Origin: Holdemania massiliensis
GTDB taxonomy: Bacteria > Bacillota_I > Bacilli_A > Erysipelotrichales > Erysipelotrichaceae
DNA: 64,000 bases
Direction: 5' to 3'
Assembly: GCF_022440805.1 (NCBI RefSeq)
Contig: NZ_JAKNTK010000001.1
Span: forward strand, 2,170,001 to 2,234,000
Shown: piece after piece, positions 8,453 to 17,456 of the stretch
How positions within the stretch are numbered: position 1 is the first letter of the stretch
Layout: every line of letters starts with the position of its first letter
The notes under the pieces: model-generated
Databases searched by the model: none
Seen by the model: the letters and a program-made list of their open reading frames with translations, nothing else
Told to the model about the DNA's origin: nothing
Position numbers and translations under genes: made by a program

Positions 8453-8654
8453 AGATTTCAATTTCGCGGCATCGGATCAGCTCCACGACAGCCTGTGCCC
8501 GACCTTTGACGGCCAGCTTCAGGATCACGTTGGAGATGTGGTTGCGGACGGTTTTCTCACTGATGTTCAGCTGTTCACTGATCTCTTTCGTATCGTAATT
8601 GCTGACCAACAGATCAAAGACTTCCTTTTCCCGCCGGGTCAGAATCTTTTTCAT
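8451..8654 (-). CDS. gerE: GerE, LuxR-type sporulation regulator
   Basis: A stand-alone helix-turn-helix protein of 67 residues. From memory it matches Bacillus subtilis GerE almost end to end: LTRREKEVFDLLV at the start, then TKEISEQLNISEKTVRNHISN containing the recognition helix, and VKGRAQAVVELIR at the C-terminus. GerE is the late mother-cell regulator of spore-coat genes. It has no receiver domain, so activity would be set by its synthesis. AGGAGG precedes the ATG. It sits between uvrC and murI/gerM, as in Bacillus, which strengthens orthology. A general small LuxR-type regulator is the alternative, but the identity looks too high for that. Confidence 0.88.
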   Translation of the reverse strand: MKKILTRREKEVFDLLVSNYDTKEISEQLNISEKTVRNHISNVILKLAVKGRAQAVVELIRCREIEI

Positions 8655-8702
8655 CCCAGTCCTCCTCTTGGTTTCTAAACCATAGTATGCAGGACAGTCC
8701 GG

Positions 8703-10466
8703 TTAAGGTTCCACATGCAGCGTATCAAATATTCTTTCTGCGACCTCAGCGGGCACAACCTGGGCAATTTCCTCAATGCTGGCCTCTTTTAAGCGCTTAA
8801 AACTCTTAAACGTACTCATCAGCTTTTTCTTCCGTACTTCACCGACCCCTTCAATTTCATCCAGAATCGATTTCGTCTGGGCTTTCTGGCGCAGCTTGCG
8901 GTGATAGCTGATCGCAAACCGGTGAACTTCATCCTGCATCCGCGTCAACAGAAAGAACAGCGCCGATCCCGGTTCAACGTCGACAATCTCCAGATTCTGA
9001 TTCATCAAGCTGGCGGTCTGATGCTTTTCATTTTTGACCAAACCGCAGATTGGGATATCCAGATCCAGCGAACCGAGGATTTCCTTGGCCGCTTCAATCT
9101 GCGTCAGCCCGCCGTCGACCAAAAGCAGATCCGGGAACCGGCCGCCCTCGTTTAACAGCCGGAAGTAACGCCGGTACAGCACTTCCTTCATCGAGTCAAC
9201 ATCGCTGTTTTCGGTATGCAGCTTAAACAGCCGATAGTCGTTCTTGCACGGCAGCCCATCCTCAAATACGACCATCCCAGCAACGGTAAAAGCGCCGGAG
9301 ATATGTGAATTATCGAAGATTTCAATCCGCGACAAACCGGGAATCCGCAGTTTTTGAGCCAGCTGCCGCATTGATTCTTCCGTCGTTTCATTCTGGCGCT
9401 CCATGACCTCAAACTTTTGCAGCAGGTTGGTCTTGGCATTGTTGGACGCCATTTCCAGCAGTTTCTTGCGATAGCCTTTGACCGGCTGAATCAGCTTGCA
9501 GGTGATGACTTCCTGCAAGGCTTCGATATCCAGCTCCAGCGGCACGATCACCTCCTGCGGCAGCGGATGGTTCTGATAATACTGCATCAGAAAAGAGATC
9601 AGCTCTTCTTCCGGATCGCCATACAGCGGAGTGAGCGACAGCTGGCGTTCCAGCAGCTTGCCGGAACGGATGAAGAAGCCCTGAATCGCCAGATAGCCCT
9701 TATCTGCATAACAGGCAAAGACGTCGCGGTCTTTGTTGTCCTCAACCTGAACCTGCTGCTTATCTGTGATGTGTTCAATCGAGGTGATCAGATCGCGGTA
9801 TTCGCGGGCTTTTTCAAACGCCAGTTCTTCCACCGCGGCATTCATCTTTGTTTTCAGCTCGCTGACCAGATCCTTGACATCCCCGCGCAGAAACCGAGCG
9901 ATTTTTTCCGAGATTTCCTTATAGATTTCCGGATCGACACTCAGCTCACAGGGACCGAGGCACTGGCCGATGTGATAATACAGGCACAGTTTCTTCGGCA
10001 TCTTCTCACACTTGCGCAGCGGATAGAGCTGATTGAGCAGCTTCATTGTCTGATGGGCTGCGGAAGCATCGGGAAACGGACCGAAATATTTCGCTTTGCG
10101 GTCCTTTTTAGCGTCGCGCACAACCCTTAAGGTCGGATAGGCTTCGTTGGTCAGCTTTATATAAGGATAAGAGGAATCGTCCATAAACATGATGTTGTAG
10201 CGCGGACGATATTTCTTAATCAGATTGATTTCCAGCACAAGCGCTTCTTTTTCGCTGGAGGTCACAATGTAGTCAAAGTCAACGATGTTGCTGACAAGCT
10301 TGGTCGTCTTGTAATTGTGCGCTCCGACAAAATATTGGTTGACGCGGTTTTTCAGCTTCTTCGCTTTGCCGACATAGATGATCGTATCATTTTTATCTTT
10401 CATCAAATAACAGCCCGGCTCCAGCGGCAGTGTCTGCAGCTTGGCCTTCAGCGCAGAACTGATCAT
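8703..10466 (-). CDS. uvrC: Excinuclease ABC subunit C
   Basis: The endonuclease subunit of UvrABC nucleotide excision repair, making the 3' and 5' incisions. The 587 residues match the family. Domains in order: GIY-YIG nuclease (GCYLMKDKNDTIIYVGKAKKL, about 18-40), a Cys-rich region (CLYYHIGQCLGPC near 160), the UVR motif that binds UvrB (about 195-230), the RNase H-like nuclease (IFDNSHISGAF near 385, LLLVDGGLTQ near 450), and C-terminal helix-hairpin-helix motifs. The start overlaps the mutS2 stop (ATGA), giving a cvpA-mutS2-uvrC operon. Confidence 0.97.
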   Translation of the reverse strand: MISSALKAKLQTLPLEPGCYLMKDKNDTIIYVGKAKKLKNRVNQYFVGAHNYKTTKLVSNIVDFDYIVTSSEKEALVLEINLIKKYRPRYNIMFMDDSSYPYIKLTNEAYPTLRVVRDAKKDRKAKYFGPFPDASAAHQTMKLLNQLYPLRKCEKMPKKLCLYYHIGQCLGPCELSVDPEIYKEISEKIARFLRGDVKDLVSELKTKMNAAVEELAFEKAREYRDLITSIEHITDKQQVQVEDNKDRDVFACYADKGYLAIQGFFIRSGKLLERQLSLTPLYGDPEEELISFLMQYYQNHPLPQEVIVPLELDIEALQEVITCKLIQPVKGYRKKLLEMASNNAKTNLLQKFEVMERQNETTEESMRQLAQKLRIPGLSRIEIFDNSHISGAFTVAGMVVFEDGLPCKNDYRLFKLHTENSDVDSMKEVLYRRYFRLLNEGGRFPDLLLVDGGLTQIEAAKEILGSLDLDIPICGLVKNEKHQTASLMNQNLEIVDVEPGSALFFLLTRMQDEVHRFAISYHRKLRQKAQTKSILDEIEGVGEVRKKKLMSTFKSFKRLKEASIEEIAQVVPAEVAERIFDTLHVEP

Positions 10467-12796
10467 TTTGATTTCCCCGTTTTTAACGTAACCACCGTTG
10501 CGCCGGCACCGCCCTCACCCGCGCCGCCGATTCGCCAGCTTTCCACGCGCCGATCCTTGTTCAGTTTATCCTGAACCGCTTTGCGCAGGACGCCGGTGCC
10601 GGCACCGTGAATAATCCGTACAGAACCAATCCGGGCAACGACGGCGTCATCCAGATATTTATCAACAATTTCCAGACCGTCCAAAACATGACAGCCGATG
10701 ATATTGCATTCCAGACTGACAGTCTTCGCCCGCAGTGCCTTCATCGAGGTGCTGGAAGCGGCCGGCTTGTTTTTGCGGCGCTGCGTTGGGCGCATGTCCT
10801 CCAGCTTGACTGTCGTGCGAATGCCGTTGAGATCGACGACGGCCTGGTTGCGCTTCAGCTGTAAAATTTCAGCAATCTGACTCGATTTTTTCAGTTCCAC
10901 AAAAGAACCGACCTGAAACTGAGGCTCCGGCTCAGCCGCAGCCTCTTCTTCAAGCTGTGCTTCGCTTTTGCCTAAGGCATTGAGCTGATGCTGCTTCTCG
11001 ATGATCTCATGCAGCTTCATCGTTTTCTCACTCTGACGCAGCTCTTCCAGCAGCGCTTCGCCTTCTTCTTTGATTTCTTCCAGATGCTTCTGTGCCTGCT
11101 TCTCTGCCGTATCCAGAATCTTCTGTTTTTCCGCGCTGAGTCGATTCAGCTCTTGTTCCAGCTGTTTTTGGCGCTGTTCAGTTTGGGCAATCAGCGCTTC
11201 CTGCTTTTCTTTCAGCTGTTGATTTTCCAGAATCTGAGCTTCAAGCTTTTCGATCAGTTCATCTTCTTGGGAACGCTGCTGCCGCTTTAAAAATTCGGCT
11301 TCTTTGATAATCTTTTCTTTCAATCCAAACCGCCGGGCAATTTCAAACGCGTTGGACTGCCCGCTTAACCCCTCAATAAAATGATAGGTCGGCATCATCT
11401 TCTCAACGTCAAACTGAACGGAAGCGACCAGGATATCCTCATGCCGTTTACCATAGAGTTTTAAGCGGCCATAATGGGTGGTGACCACGCTCAGACAGCC
11501 TTTCTCGCGCAGATCATTCAGGACGGCAATCGCCAGGCTTTCACCTTCCTTCGGATCAGTGCCCGAACCTAATTCATCGAGCAAAACCAACGATTTTTTC
11601 GTCGCATGACCGGTAATATCCGCCAGTTTGGACAGATGGGCGGAAAAGGTTGACAGCGACTGCACGATCGACTGATCATCGCCGATATCCACGAACACCT
11701 GATCAAACAGCGGAATTTCCGCTTCCTCACAACAGATCGGAATGCCGCAGTAGCTCATTAAAACAAACAAGCCGATAATTTTCAGCGATACAGTTTTTCC
11801 GCCGGTATTCGGACCGGTAATCATCAGCATCTTCTGCGGCTCAATTATCCGATACGTATTGGCAACTACGGTCTTGGGATCAATTAACGGATGCCGTGCC
11901 TGATTTAAAATCAGCGTCCGGCCTTCGGACAGCTTGGCGACGACACCGTTATGCCGCTGCCCCCACTGGGCTTTGGCAAACAGGGCATCGAGAATCGCCA
12001 GCGTTTCCAGATTGGCCAGATACGGCTCAGCCACGCTTTTTAACAAGCGGCTGCATTCTACCAGAATCCGGTCGATTTCATCCTGCTCGCGTGAAATCAA
12101 CGTCTGCTTGCGGTTATTCAGCTCGATCAAACAGCCCGGCTCTACATAGGCCGTAGCTCCCGAAGCACTCTCACCATGCACAAACCCACCCAGACTGTTC
12201 TTTTCTGATATTTTTGCCAGCACGACAATCCGGCCGTTGCGGGTCGTGGTGATCGAATCCGTCAACAGACTGGCATGCGACTGCACAAAGCGCTGGCTTT
12301 CCCGCACCAGCTCAGCTTCAGTCTGATGCAGACTGCGGCGGATCTGTTTTAATTCCGGCGACGCACTGTCCAGCACTTCGCCATACGGGGTAAAGCAGCG
12401 TTCCAGCTGCTGGGCCACTTCCAGATGCGGCTGCATCGTATCGGCCAGCTCATGAATTTCCGGGCATGGCAGTTCCACAGACTTCAGATAGCTCTGTGCC
12501 CCACTGACGCCGCGGGCATGATCGGCTGCCTGAATCAGTTCCTGGGGAGTGCAGACGCCATCCCGCAGCACTGTATGCAAAGACCGTGAAAGATCGCGGA
12601 TACCATAAAACGGCATCGGTCCGAACTGAATCACAGCCTGTAAAGCCTCTGCAATCCGCCGGTTTTCCTTCGCGATCAAAAGCGGAGAAAAACTGGGCTG
12701 CAGTTCCTCAATTTTTTGTCTTCCTAATGAAAAGGCACAGAGCTGAGCGATCTGTTGCTTGATCAGTTCCAGCTCCAGGCCATTGCCAATTGTCAT
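10463..12796 (-). CDS. mutS2: MutS2 ATPase/endonuclease
   Basis: A MutS-family ATPase of 777 residues. It lacks the mismatch-recognition domain, and its family acts on recombination intermediates and collided ribosomes. The core and clamp helices occupy about 1-310. Walker A is TGPNTGGKTVSLK near 328, Walker B LVLLDELGSGTDP near 405, and STHYG-type switch VTTHYG follows. A long Glu/Gln-rich coiled coil (about 510-610) leads to a KOW-like region and the C-terminal Smr nuclease domain (LDGLEIVDKYLDDA, then IIHGAGTGVLR). Translation is coupled to both neighbours by four-base overlaps. Residue 705 onward matches normal Smr length. Confidence 0.96.
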   Translation of the reverse strand: MTIGNGLELELIKQQIAQLCAFSLGRQKIEELQPSFSPLLIAKENRRIAEALQAVIQFGPMPFYGIRDLSRSLHTVLRDGVCTPQELIQAADHARGVSGAQSYLKSVELPCPEIHELADTMQPHLEVAQQLERCFTPYGEVLDSASPELKQIRRSLHQTEAELVRESQRFVQSHASLLTDSITTTRNGRIVVLAKISEKNSLGGFVHGESASGATAYVEPGCLIELNNRKQTLISREQDEIDRILVECSRLLKSVAEPYLANLETLAILDALFAKAQWGQRHNGVVAKLSEGRTLILNQARHPLIDPKTVVANTYRIIEPQKMLMITGPNTGGKTVSLKIIGLFVLMSYCGIPICCEEAEIPLFDQVFVDIGDDQSIVQSLSTFSAHLSKLADITGHATKKSLVLLDELGSGTDPKEGESLAIAVLNDLREKGCLSVVTTHYGRLKLYGKRHEDILVASVQFDVEKMMPTYHFIEGLSGQSNAFEIARRFGLKEKIIKEAEFLKRQQRSQEDELIEKLEAQILENQQLKEKQEALIAQTEQRQKQLEQELNRLSAEKQKILDTAEKQAQKHLEEIKEEGEALLEELRQSEKTMKLHEIIEKQHQLNALGKSEAQLEEEAAAEPEPQFQVGSFVELKKSSQIAEILQLKRNQAVVDLNGIRTTVKLEDMRPTQRRKNKPAASSTSMKALRAKTVSLECNIIGCHVLDGLEIVDKYLDDAVVARIGSVRIIHGAGTGVLRKAVQDKLNKDRRVESWRIGGAGEGGAGATVVTLKTGKSK

Positions 12797-13476
12797 TGTC
12801 CTTCTCCTTTCAGCGAATTCAGTAATTCTTGAAGATTTTGAAAGGTCAGCTGATTGTCATTCAGCCAATCTTTAATCATTGTCCGATCTTCATCGGTCAG
12901 CTGATCCCATCCTTCGACCAGCTTCTGCAGCTGATTTTCATCCTGCGGCATCTCCAGCAGCTTTTCATTGATCACAGCCGCCGCCCTCCCCGGCATCGAC
13001 AACAGCGTCGCATCAATCACCTGCTGACCATTTTCAAAGAAAGGCAGCATCAGAATGATTGAGAACACCACCAGCCAGATGCCTGTATTCACAAGTCCGA
13101 ACAGTCCTCCAAGCAGCTGATTCACCTGTTTGACTAACGGAATTTTGCCCAGCATCTTGATAATCGGACGAACCAGAAGCAGCACCAGACGGCACACGAT
13201 AAAGATCGCGATAAACCAGACGATCTGATTCATTAAACCATAAACCCAGGGTCCCAATACTGTTTCCCGGGCCGGATTCAGCGTTTCCGGCACAATCGCC
13301 GCCCACTCCGAGAGTACCGGCGAAAACAACCATGCGACAAACAGGGAAACCAATAAGCCTACGCAATCCATCAGCTGAATTAAAAATCCCCGCTTGATCC
13401 CCACTAAAACCTGAACCACCGCGATAATCAGCACCGCGATGTTAATCACCATATAAGTTTGGCTCTCAATGACCAT
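12793..13476 (-). CDS. CvpA-family membrane protein
   Basis: An integral membrane protein of 227 residues with four or five predicted segments (about 10-27, 32-50, 78-100 and 115-140) followed by a soluble C-terminal tail rich in Asp, Gln and Leu. The segment VGIKRGFLIQLMDCVGLLVSLFVAWLF is typical of the CvpA/YshB family. The E. coli member is needed for colicin V export; in Firmicutes the role is unclear. It lies next to rnhC and mutS2 as yshB does in Bacillus, though polX and zapA are absent. AGGAGTGA precedes the ATG, and the gene starts divergently from rnhC. Confidence 0.85.
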   Translation of the reverse strand: MVIESQTYMVINIAVLIIAVVQVLVGIKRGFLIQLMDCVGLLVSLFVAWLFSPVLSEWAAIVPETLNPARETVLGPWVYGLMNQIVWFIAIFIVCRLVLLLVRPIIKMLGKIPLVKQVNQLLGGLFGLVNTGIWLVVFSIILMLPFFENGQQVIDATLLSMPGRAAAVINEKLLEMPQDENQLQKLVEGWDQLTDEDRTMIKDWLNDNQLTFQNLQELLNSLKGEGQ

Positions 13477-13564
13477 TTTCCATCACTCCTACCTGAGCAA
13501 CATCATACCGAAAAACAAGCGATTTTGCAAATCTTGTGTTATCATTATGGCCAGAGGTGAATGC

Positions 13565-14458
13565 ATGAATACGATAACACTGCTGCTGACTCTGCCCCAG
13601 ATTGAGCGTCTATACGAGGCCTGGCGTGAGTTTGAAGTCAAAGCTCCGGCTTATTCCCGCTATCAGCTAAAACCGGAAAACTGCACAATAACCGCTTATC
13701 AATCCAATAAAGTTGTCTTTCAAGGCAAGGATGCCGCCATCTATGCCGCCCCGTTTCAAACGGAGGAAAGCTTTGATCAAAGTCAGGGTCAAAACGATTT
13801 CCGGCGTTTTGCCAAACAGACCCACGCCGGCAGTGATGAAGTAGGTACCGGCGATTATTTTGGCTCAGTCTGTGTCTGCGCCTGCGCCGTTGAAAAACAG
13901 GATCTTGCCTGGTTAGAAACCCTGAAAGTCAATGATTCCAAGCAGATCAATGACGAGGTCATTTTAAAAACCGCTCCGCTGTTAATGGAACGATTGGCTT
14001 ATTCTTTATTAATTCTGCCTCCGGCAAAATACAACCAGATTCATCAACAATGCAACATGAACCAGATTAAAGCGATCCTGCACAACCAAGCCTATGTTCA
14101 TTTGAAGCACAAGCGCGGTGAGCTCCCAAAGGCGGCGATTGTCGATCAGTTCACGCCCCAAGCCAGCTATTATCGTTATTGTAAAGATCAGAAAGAAATT
14201 GTCCGCGGGCTGCATTTTGAAACCAAAGCCGAAAGTCATTATCCGGCTGTCGCCTGTGCTTCCATGATTGCCCGCTGCGCGTTTTTAAAAGCCTGGACGG
14301 CGATGGAAAATCAATGGGACATGACTTTTTCCAAAGGCGCTGGAAATGCCGTAGATCAGGACGGCGCCGCTTTCGTCAGAAAACATGGAGAACAGCATCT
14401 CAAGGAAGTCGCAAAGCTGCACTTTAAAAATACCGAGAAAGTTGCAGATTTGTTATAA
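13565..14458 (+). CDS. rnhC: Ribonuclease HIII
   Basis: An RNase H that cuts RNA in RNA-DNA hybrids. The 297 residues are typical for HIII. The N-terminal TBP-like substrate-binding domain covers about 1-80. The catalytic domain starts at SDEVGTGDYFGSVCVCA (DEVGTGD near 94-100 supplies the first acidic residues), followed by VNDSKQ and the conserved VACASMIAR segment. An upstream in-frame ATG (13469) would add 32 residues unlike the family; the start at 13565 has AGAGGTGA four bases before it. It is the only plus-strand gene in the left 30 kb, with a terminator behind it. Confidence 0.95.
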   Translation: MNTITLLLTLPQIERLYEAWREFEVKAPAYSRYQLKPENCTITAYQSNKVVFQGKDAAIYAAPFQTEESFDQSQGQNDFRRFAKQTHAGSDEVGTGDYFGSVCVCACAVEKQDLAWLETLKVNDSKQINDEVILKTAPLLMERLAYSLLILPPAKYNQIHQQCNMNQIKAILHNQAYVHLKHKRGELPKAAIVDQFTPQASYYRYCKDQKEIVRGLHFETKAESHYPAVACASMIARCAFLKAWTAMENQWDMTFSKGAGNAVDQDGAAFVRKHGEQHLKEVAKLHFKNTEKVADLL

Positions 14459-14486
14459 TTTCCTAAGAAAACCGAAATCTAAAACA

Positions 14487-14551
14487 AAAAGAGGAAGATC
14501 AAGATGAAGCTGAATCCAGCCAAACCCTTGTCATTCCTCTTTTCTTTTTTT
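14487..14551 (+). terminator. Terminator after rnhC
   Basis: AAAGAGGAA-GATCAAG (14487-14503) pairs imperfectly with CTTGTCATTCCTCTTT (14527-14542), followed by CTTTTTTT. The T tract runs directly into the first CRISPR-like repeat unit. Confidence 0.6.
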
Positions 14552-14647
14552 CAATCCACGTACCGCGTGAGCGATGCGGCAACATCTATTTCCGCTTGAT
14601 ATTTAACACTTTTGATTTCAATCCACGCACCATGGAAGTAATGCGAA
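14549..14647 (-). CRISPR. Degenerate two-unit repeat resembling a type I-C CRISPR array
   Basis: Two units begin with the identical TTTCAATCCACG at 14549 and 14616, exactly 67 bp apart. Over the first 30 bases they agree at about 23 positions (ACC after the shared block, ATGCG near the end). The reverse complement, ending CGTGGATTGAAA, is the hallmark 3' end of type I-C repeats, and 67 bp equals a 32-bp repeat plus a 35-bp spacer. On that basis the array is oriented on the minus strand. No third unit and no cas gene are in the window. The rest of this 304-bp gap (14648-14762) is AT-rich with no gene or hairpin I can support; it is where a leader would lie. Confidence 0.55.
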
Positions 14648-14762
14648 TAAGTAAACCCCCATGATTCTGATCATATAAAAACCAAGCAATGGATAATGAG
14701 GTTACTCGTTATGATTGTACGATAGTTCAATTGGAAGTGCTTAGATCTTTTTTATAATGTGT

Positions 14763-15245
14763 TTAATCCTCAATTACTTCTACATTTAACCGCACACGTT
14801 TACCTAAGCGTACCAGTTCTACGCCTGCCGCATTCAGCATCCGTTTTGAAGCGATGACATTGTCCGCGGTGGCATATTTATCATCCTCATAGACAATTCT
14901 GCGAATCCCGCTCTGAATGATCGCCTTCGCACATTCATTGCACGGAAACAACGACACATACAGAGTGCAGCCATGCAGGTCACGCGTACTGTTGAGAATC
15001 GCGTTCAGTTCGGCATGCACGACAAACGCATATTTGGTTTCCAGCATTCCGCCTTCCCGATCCCATGGAAATTCGTCATCAGAACAACCGATCGGCAAAC
15101 CGTTATAACCGATACCAACCACTTTGTGTTCGGCATCCACGATCACGGCACCGACCTGGGTTGACGGATCCTTGGAACGCATAGCTGACAAATGTGCCAG
15201 ACCCATGAAATATTCATCCCAGCTTAAGACATGTTCACGCTTCAT
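14763..15245 (-). CDS. dCMP deaminase (ComEB-like)
   Basis: A zinc-dependent deoxycytidylate deaminase of 160 residues that converts dCMP to dUMP for dTTP synthesis. The zinc site is HAELNAIL (His and the catalytic Glu) and PCNECAKAI (two Cys). DPSTQVGAVIVD and GYNGLPIGCSDD near 30-60 are typical of the dCMP branch and separate it from tRNA or cytidine deaminases. The ATG at 15245 has AGGAGG nine bases upstream; a longer in-frame start at 15287 would reach into the rhomboid gene. The Shine-Dalgarno site overlaps the rhomboid stop, so it is the last gene of the lspA operon. Confidence 0.92.
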   Translation of the reverse strand: MKREHVLSWDEYFMGLAHLSAMRSKDPSTQVGAVIVDAEHKVVGIGYNGLPIGCSDDEFPWDREGGMLETKYAFVVHAELNAILNSTRDLHGCTLYVSLFPCNECAKAIIQSGIRRIVYEDDKYATADNVIASKRMLNAAGVELVRLGKRVRLNVEVIED

Positions 15246-15258
15246 ATGTTCTTTCCTC

Positions 15259-16536
15259 CTAAAGTGATGAACCCACGTAGGTTTCAACCATTTTTTTGCT
15301 TAAATGATCGCCATAGAAATCCAGATGCAGATCCCTGAGCATTTCCACAATCATCCGATCCGTTCCCGGGTAGATCGCATCCAGCTCTCTTGCCTTCGGC
15401 TCCACTGTTTTCAGGCCGATAAACACAACGGCAACGCATAAAGCAACCATTGTATTTTTACGCAGCTGAGCCCAGGAATCATTGCGGGTTAAGACAACAC
15501 TGATCAGCAAGCCTCCAACAAAACCGCCGAAATGCGCCGCCAGCGATACCCCCGGCATCAGGCTGATCATTAAGTTGATCATCAGAATTAATAAGAACTG
15601 CGTCCTTAACTGCGGCTGGAAAAGAATTCGGGTCTGAATGCCGTAGACCAGAAAAGCGGCCAGCAAGCCATACAAGCCGCCGCTGATGCCCATCGCCACA
15701 ACATTGCCGCTGCCCAAAAAGACAAACGCCGAGCCAAACAGGACAGAACCGAACAGCACGATTAGATAGTTGCGGACACCAAACAGCTTCTCACAAAGCA
15801 TGCCCATGTTGTACAGCGCCATCATATTCATTAACAAATGCAGAAAATCAACATGCACAAATGCACTGGTCAGCCAGCGCCAATACTCGTTCGCTCCGAC
15901 CACAAACGCTTTGTAATAGCCGCCCAACAAGACCGCAACGGCCACGCTCACTTCACCAGACCCGCCTAAATTTTTAAACATGAACGTGAAAACCAGACTC
16001 AACAAGTATACCGCGATGCAGATGCCCATTAAAATCATCGTTGCCTTCGGCGGCTGAAGCGGCGATTTTTTCTGTGTGCTGTGCGCCCGCTGACGCTGCA
16101 GTTCACTCAGCTTCTGAGTAATCCGATCATACTCCTGCTGCGGATCCTGAATCGGCTGCACTGCATGATCAATTCCCGGAAACACAGCTGTCAGCTGCGG
16201 ATCCGATACTGTCTGCGGCGATATGGTCACCAGATCGATCTGTTCTTCCTGATCCTCCACAATTTCATCACTGAGATGGATATCCAGCAGATCGCAGTTG
16301 CGGCGGAATAAATTCCGGATGGCCTGATGAATTTTCAGAATCCGGGTCTTATCGAAAAATACGGTGCTCAAACGCGTCTGTGAAAGCCGAATAATCGGGT
16401 ATTCCGGATGCTTCGGATTGCCCAGCCAGATTTCATCCTGCGCTTCACGTGTTGAAATAAACTGATACTGACAGTCAGAAACAAAGTAATAAGCCAGCTG
16501 CAATAACTGGACGTCTTTCTCTGTAAAGCTGCTCAT
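15259..16536 (-). CDS. Rhomboid family intramembrane serine protease
   Basis: A membrane protein of 425 residues. A soluble N-terminal domain (about 1-165) precedes six or seven membrane segments. The catalytic serine is in GISGGLYGLL (near 283) and the catalytic histidine in LAAHFGGFVGG (near 335). EYWRWLTSAFVHVDFLHLLMNM is the conserved L1-TM2 region (R and HxxxN). The large N-terminal extension is like that of Bacillus YqgP. Substrates cannot be told from the sequence. The start overlaps the rluD stop by four bases, tying it to lspA and rluD. Confidence 0.92.
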   Translation of the reverse strand: MSSFTEKDVQLLQLAYYFVSDCQYQFISTREAQDEIWLGNPKHPEYPIIRLSQTRLSTVFFDKTRILKIHQAIRNLFRRNCDLLDIHLSDEIVEDQEEQIDLVTISPQTVSDPQLTAVFPGIDHAVQPIQDPQQEYDRITQKLSELQRQRAHSTQKKSPLQPPKATMILMGICIAVYLLSLVFTFMFKNLGGSGEVSVAVAVLLGGYYKAFVVGANEYWRWLTSAFVHVDFLHLLMNMMALYNMGMLCEKLFGVRNYLIVLFGSVLFGSAFVFLGSGNVVAMGISGGLYGLLAAFLVYGIQTRILFQPQLRTQFLLILMINLMISLMPGVSLAAHFGGFVGGLLISVVLTRNDSWAQLRKNTMVALCVAVVFIGLKTVEPKARELDAIYPGTDRMIVEMLRDLHLDFYGDHLSKKMVETYVGSSL

Positions 16537-17456
16537 AGGCTGCTCCTTTCCTGGCGCAGCTGCGCCAACAGCGCTTCAAACGCAGGCGGCAGCGGTGCTT
16601 CAAAGGTCATTCGTTCACCCGTGGAAGGATGGACGAAGGACAGCTGATAGGCATGCAGCATCTGTCCCTGCGTCTCCAGTGTCTTGCGCAGCGAATATTT
16701 CGGATCGCCGACAATCGGAAAACCGATGTACTGCATGTGAACACGAATCTGATGCGTCCGGCCGGTTTCCAGCCGGCAGCTGAGCAAGGTATACCGATCA
16801 AATCGTTCGACAACCTTAAAATGCGTGATCGCGGGCCGGGAATTCTTTTCTGTAACGGCCATTTTCTGGCGATCCTTCTCATCGCGTCCAATCGGTGCGT
16901 CAATCGTTCCATATTCATGCGGCATCACGCCATGGACCAAAGCGTAATACTGCCGGCCGGCAGTCTTTTCCGCCAGCTGCTGCGCCAGGGACTGATGGGC
17001 GTTGTCGTTTTTGCAGGCAACGATCAAACCGCTGGTATCCTTATCAATTCGATGCACAATTCCCGGCCGCAGCACGCCGTTGATCCCGGAAAGATCCTGA
17101 CAATGCCAAAGCAGCCCGTTGACCAGCGTATGATCCGGATTCCCCGGCCCCGGATGAACAACCATCCCCTTAGGTTTATTGATGACAATCACATCGTGAT
17201 CTTCGTACACAACATCCAGTTCCATTTCCTGCGGCTGCGCTTCCAGCGGTTCATCCTCCGGCAGCATCACTTCGATTTCATCACCGGCTTTGACCTTATA
17301 GCTGTTTTTTACCGGCAGATCCTCGATCCGCACCGCTTCCGCGTCGATCAGCTGCTGGACGCGGCTGCGCGAGCAATCGTCCATCGCCTGACTTAAATAT
17401 TTATCCAATCGCGTTCCCTGGTCTTGTTCTGCGACAATTAAAATCCGTGTTTCCAT
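16533..17456 (-). CDS. RluD-type pseudouridine synthase
   Basis: Converts specific uridines in RNA to pseudouridine; 307 residues. An N-terminal S4 RNA-binding domain (GTRLDKYLSQAMDDCSRSRV, about 13-32) is followed by the catalytic domain with GIVHRIDKDTSGLIV (catalytic Asp in HRID) and GRTHQIRVHM. VVHPGPGNPDHTLVNGLL is typical of the RluC/RluD branch; Bacillus YlyB is next to lspA as here. The start ATG overlaps the lspA stop (TGATG), so the longer ORF start is rejected. Which rRNA sites it modifies is not decidable. Confidence 0.95.
   Translation of the reverse strand: METRILIVAEQDQGTRLDKYLSQAMDDCSRSRVQQLIDAEAVRIEDLPVKNSYKVKAGDEIEVMLPEDEPLEAQPQEMELDVVYEDHDVIVINKPKGMVVHPGPGNPDHTLVNGLLWHCQDLSGINGVLRPGIVHRIDKDTSGLIVACKNDNAHQSLAQQLAEKTAGRQYYALVHGVMPHEYGTIDAPIGRDEKDRQKMAVTEKNSRPAITHFKVVERFDRYTLLSCRLETGRTHQIRVHMQYIGFPIVGDPKYSLRKTLETQGQMLHAYQLSFVHPSTGERMTFEAPLPPAFEALLAQLRQERSSL

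Noticed and set aside
9417..10130. Open frame of 237 codons on the plus strand opposite uvrC
   Set aside because: It lies wholly inside uvrC, has no Shine-Dalgarno site and a residue mix (high His, Gln, Phe, Arg) typical of antisense shadow frames.
14459..14762. A functional CRISPR array
   Set aside because: Only two diverged units and no cas genes in 64 kb; reported as a relic instead.
16629..17396. Open frame of 255 codons on the plus strand opposite the RluD-type gene
   Set aside because: Antisense to a well-supported gene, no ribosome-binding site, no domain motif.
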